A stretch of DNA of 56,526 bases from Rheinheimera baltica DSM 14885. Lineage in GTDB: Bacteria; Pseudomonadota; Gammaproteobacteria; Enterobacterales; Alteromonadaceae. A program made the position numbers and the translations under genes. Below the pieces are notes generated by a model. That model searched no databases. It was not told the DNA's origin and saw only the letters and a list, made by a program, of their open reading frames with translations. Below, one piece after another: positions 54,526 to 56,526 of the stretch (the stretch's first letter is position 1; each line of letters opens with the position of its first letter). The stretch is from positions 1 through 56,526 of the forward strand of contig NZ_AUDG01000026.1 in the NCBI RefSeq assembly GCF_000425345.1, given 5' to 3'.

Positions 54526-55896
54526 TTACTGGTTTGTGGCGTCATAATTCAATGCATTAAACTGGCTGTTGTAACCGGCATTTAATGCTTTTGCTTTGGC
54601 AAACGCTGCTTTGGCTTCTTCAGCGCGTCCGGCACTGAAATAGCCATATGCTAAGCCATCATATACTTCAGCATGTTGTGGATATTTATCAGTCAGATAT
54701 TTAAAAAAGTAGATGGCATTCTCTGCTTTACCCGCCGCAACGAGTTCTCGGGCAAGATCGGTCAGCGTTTTGCCTATAAATGTTTGATAACCAGCTTGTT
54801 GGTAGACCGCTTCAAATTGCGCATTAAATACGTTTTCCCCAAGCTGCAGATACTGTTGATAAGCAAATAATGTGGCAGGCAACTTAACAGCTGAGTATTG
54901 GCCAGAAACCGCCAGGCTTCTTAGCCTTGTGGACAGCTCTTCCGCTACCAGCCTATCTGTATTTGCCAAAACAATCACCCAGGTATCATTAGCAAAATCC
55001 AGCTCAACAGCGGTGCTTACCCCAACCCCACCACCGAAAGCCAGCCACTGTTGCTGATCTTTCTGTAGCCTTTTGAATATGTTTAAACTGCGACCAGAGA
55101 GTAATTTTTTCTGTTCAAATAATTGATGATAAACAGCGTATAGCTCAAATACGGTCATTTCCCCACCGCCTCCTGGAGATTTGAACTCGAGCCTGGTTGG
55201 ATCGATTGGCGACCGTTTTCCTTCGTAATTAAAATGATAAGGCAATGCCACAGTATCATGACCTAATTGCTCTGCTATAAGCACAGCTCGAGAGGGCTTC
55301 AATACATTTTTTTCTAACAACTCCCAGTAGTTCTGTTTGGTGATTTTCTCGAGAATGGCACCCAAAACTACATAGCCATAGTTTGAGTATTTTCGATCGC
55401 TACCTGGCGTAAATAACAGCGGCTGATTCTGCAAAATAGCCAGTTTTTCAGCGATATTTGTATATTGGGCCGGATTATTGCGGTATTCCGCAGTAAATAT
55501 GTCAGCGAAACCAGAGCGATGTTCTAATAATTGTTGGATGGTAATGTCTTTTGTCTGTGGGTCTGTAAACCCCAATGCAAATTTATCAAGCGTGTCATTG
55601 AGTTGTATAAGATCATTGTCATAAGCCTGCAGCACTAAAACCGCAGTGAGATTTTTTTGGATAGACCCAATGTCAAAACGTGTTAACAGTGATACAGGCT
55701 TTAACGTTGACTCATCAGCATACCCTACCGCCTTTGCCAAAATGGGTTTGCCATTTTTTAGCACTAGCACAGAACCGGAGAAATCACTCTTTTGCTGATA
55801 CTGCGCCACAAGCTCATCAAAGGCTGTATTTGATTCAGCCTTTACGAACGACAAATATGAGCTTAAGAGCAGCATAAATACGAGAGCTTTTTTCAT
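54526..55896 (-). CDS. Serine hydrolase of the beta-lactamase/PBP fold with TPR-like tail
   Basis: A 456-residue exported protein: signal peptide ending near VKA (residue 20), class C beta-lactamase fold from 25 to about 340 with the SxxK motif S78-I-Q-K81 and the YxN motif Y170-S-N172, then a TPR-like tail (GKAENAIYFFKYLTDKYPQ, GLAYGYFSAGRAEEAKAAF). Such proteins are mostly esterases or D,D-peptidases rather than true beta-lactamases. GGAT lies before the ATG. Single gene between the sigma remnant and the glyoxalase gene; flanking spacers hold nothing recognisable. Confidence 0.9.
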   Translation of the reverse strand: MKKALVFMLLLSSYLSFVKAESNTAFDELVAQYQQKSDFSGSVLVLKNGKPILAKAVGYADESTLKPVSLLTRFDIGSIQKNLTAVLVLQAYDNDLIQLNDTLDKFALGFTDPQTKDITIQQLLEHRSGFADIFTAEYRNNPAQYTNIAEKLAILQNQPLLFTPGSDRKYSNYGYVVLGAILEKITKQNYWELLEKNVLKPSRAVLIAEQLGHDTVALPYHFNYEGKRSPIDPTRLEFKSPGGGGEMTVFELYAVYHQLFEQKKLLSGRSLNIFKRLQKDQQQWLAFGGGVGVSTAVELDFANDTWVIVLANTDRLVAEELSTRLRSLAVSGQYSAVKLPATLFAYQQYLQLGENVFNAQFEAVYQQAGYQTFIGKTLTDLARELVAAGKAENAIYFFKYLTDKYPQHAEVYDGLAYGYFSAGRAEEAKAAFAKAKALNAGYNSQFNALNYDATNQ

Positions 55897-56003
55897 AACG
55901 ATCCTTGTATTAGGTCACTTGGCCTTGTGCTTAGTGCTTAGTCACTTGGTAAAGCGATTTGACATCCTAGCCAGCGCTTGTTGCTGACGGTAAAGTTTGA
56001 TTG

Positions 56004-56369
56004 TTATGAGTCTGCTGAGTCATTAAACAATATCCTGTTTGAAAACGGATCTGTTACTGTGAAACATCTTGCTCCCCAAGGTGCATTCTCAATGCTTAGC
56101 TTATTGTATTTATATGGCTTAGTAGTAATTTGAACAAAGAGTTTATCAAGATCGCTTACATTGACGAAAACTTTACTGCCTGGCGTGCAGTCTCCAGAAT
56201 GCTCACTTAGGTGTAGAACGAAATCGCCAAGCGATACTTGCATGTAAATTGGGTAGCCATCCTCAAAGCGATGCTCCCAATCTAACTCCATACCGAGAAA
56301 GCCAAGGTAAAACTCTTTGGCTTTATCTTCGTCGAAAATTCGCATAATCGGGATCGTCTGAAACTCCAT
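56004..56369 (-). CDS. Glyoxalase/bleomycin-resistance superfamily protein
   Basis: A 121-residue VOC-fold protein: IPIMRIFDEDKAKEFYLGFL, LDWEHRFEDGYPIYMQVS, FVLHLSEHSGD and TVTDPFSNRILF. The first strand of metal ligands is not evident, so it may be a binding or resistance protein rather than a lyase. The TTG at 56390 would add seven residues; ATG 56369 with GGAG at eight bases is better. It begins only about 25 bases downstream of the intron end, so intron insertion may have separated it from its promoter. Confidence 0.85.
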   Translation of the reverse strand: MEFQTIPIMRIFDEDKAKEFYLGFLGMELDWEHRFEDGYPIYMQVSLGDFVLHLSEHSGDCTPGSKVFVNVSDLDKLFVQITTKPYKYNKLSIENAPWGARCFTVTDPFSNRILFNDSADS

Positions 56370-56391
56370 GCCATCTACTCCATTACACAAT

Positions 56392-56526
56392 CGTGGTAGA
56401 ACGACCCATTACTGAGCCGCCCCCACACAGATCCGGACGTGCGGAATTACCGCATCCGGCTCTTCAGTTATATATTCACTCGTGTAAAACACGCCCTTAA
56501 TACCAGTCAACATGGATAATTCGCTT
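56392..56526 (-). mobile_element. 3' end of a group II intron
   Basis: On the minus strand GAGCCGGATGCGG, loop TAATT, CCGCACGTCCGGATC (56462-56430) folds as intron domain V: the AGC triad at the foot, a CG bulge and two stacked helices. GCGGCTCAGTAATGGGTCGT next to it folds as domain VI, with a candidate branch-point A in CTACCAC, placing the 3' splice end near 56392-56400. The sequence from 56526 to 56463 is the tail of domain IV. The reverse transcriptase gene should lie beyond the right edge. Confidence 0.75.

Overview
The window looks like a chromosomal segment of a marine or freshwater gammaproteobacterium of the Alteromonadales-like group (Rheinheimera, Arsukibacterium or Alishewanella type). 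This is inferred from gene content and gene order: pheS-pheT-ihfA, dapA-bamC, gcvR-bcp, yejK divergent from yejL-yejM, yffB-dapE, perM divergent from bepA followed by an ArsC-like gene, and ydbH-ynbE-ydbL are all arranged as in other gammaproteobacteria. Most of the window is housekeeping DNA. The accessory signal lies in the 16-22.5 kb operon and in the last 3 kb.

Layout. 1-0.4 kb: leader and three tandem promoters of a ribosomal RNA operon that runs leftward off the window. 0.4-5.4 kb: DUF3581 protein, an SOS-controlled SulA-like inhibitor with two abutting LexA boxes, YchJ, an unknown protein, tRNA-Tyr, a REC-TPR response regulator and deoC. 5.6-16.3 kb: YgjP-like metalloprotease, xthA, yfbV, an AT-rich spacer with two inverted DnaA boxes, a degenerate EIIA-Glc-like protein, yffB, dapE, an M15 peptidase, yejK, yejL, yejM, a small unknown gene, rlmF and cvfB. 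16.4-22.5 kb: a six-gene leftward operon (RudS-like DUF523-DUF1722 protein, photolyase, NTF2-like protein, FAD oxidoreductase, DUF1365, Cfa-like methyltransferase) that reads as a light and photo-oxidative stress unit.

22.6-31.1 kb (leftward): dapA-bamC, then marC-DUF2066-hda, then pheS-pheT-ihfA. 31.2-40.3 kb: gcvR-bcp, a PQQ-type sugar dehydrogenase, perM, bepA, ArsC-like, WrbA-like, DUF2069, a solute-binding protein, rmuC and a Lon N-domain protein. 40.3-44.4 kb: NTF2-like protein, queE, queC, and lysC behind a lysine riboswitch with a visible translational switch and a TTG start. 44.1-52.2 kb: two unknown genes, an M28 peptidase lipoprotein, ydbH-ynbE-ydbL (outer-membrane lipid transport) and a TPR-GGDEF diguanylate cyclase. 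52.2-56.5 kb: a CstA-family transporter, the remnant of an ECF sigma factor fused out of frame to a membrane-protein tail, a serine hydrolase with TPR-like tail, a glyoxalase-fold protein, and the 3' end of a group II intron at the right edge.

Functional links: lysine and diaminopimelate synthesis occurs three times (dapE, dapA, lysC). DNA-damage and light response occurs at sulA, xthA, phr and the RudS-like gene. Cell-envelope maintenance occurs at yejM, bamC, bepA and ydbH-ynbE-ydbL. I found no CRISPR array, no intact insertion sequence and no complete mobile element. No obviously new multi-gene defence or biosynthetic system is visible; the strongest candidates for follow-up are the photo-stress operon, the lysC switch, the His-less EIIA-like protein and the DnaA-box spacer.
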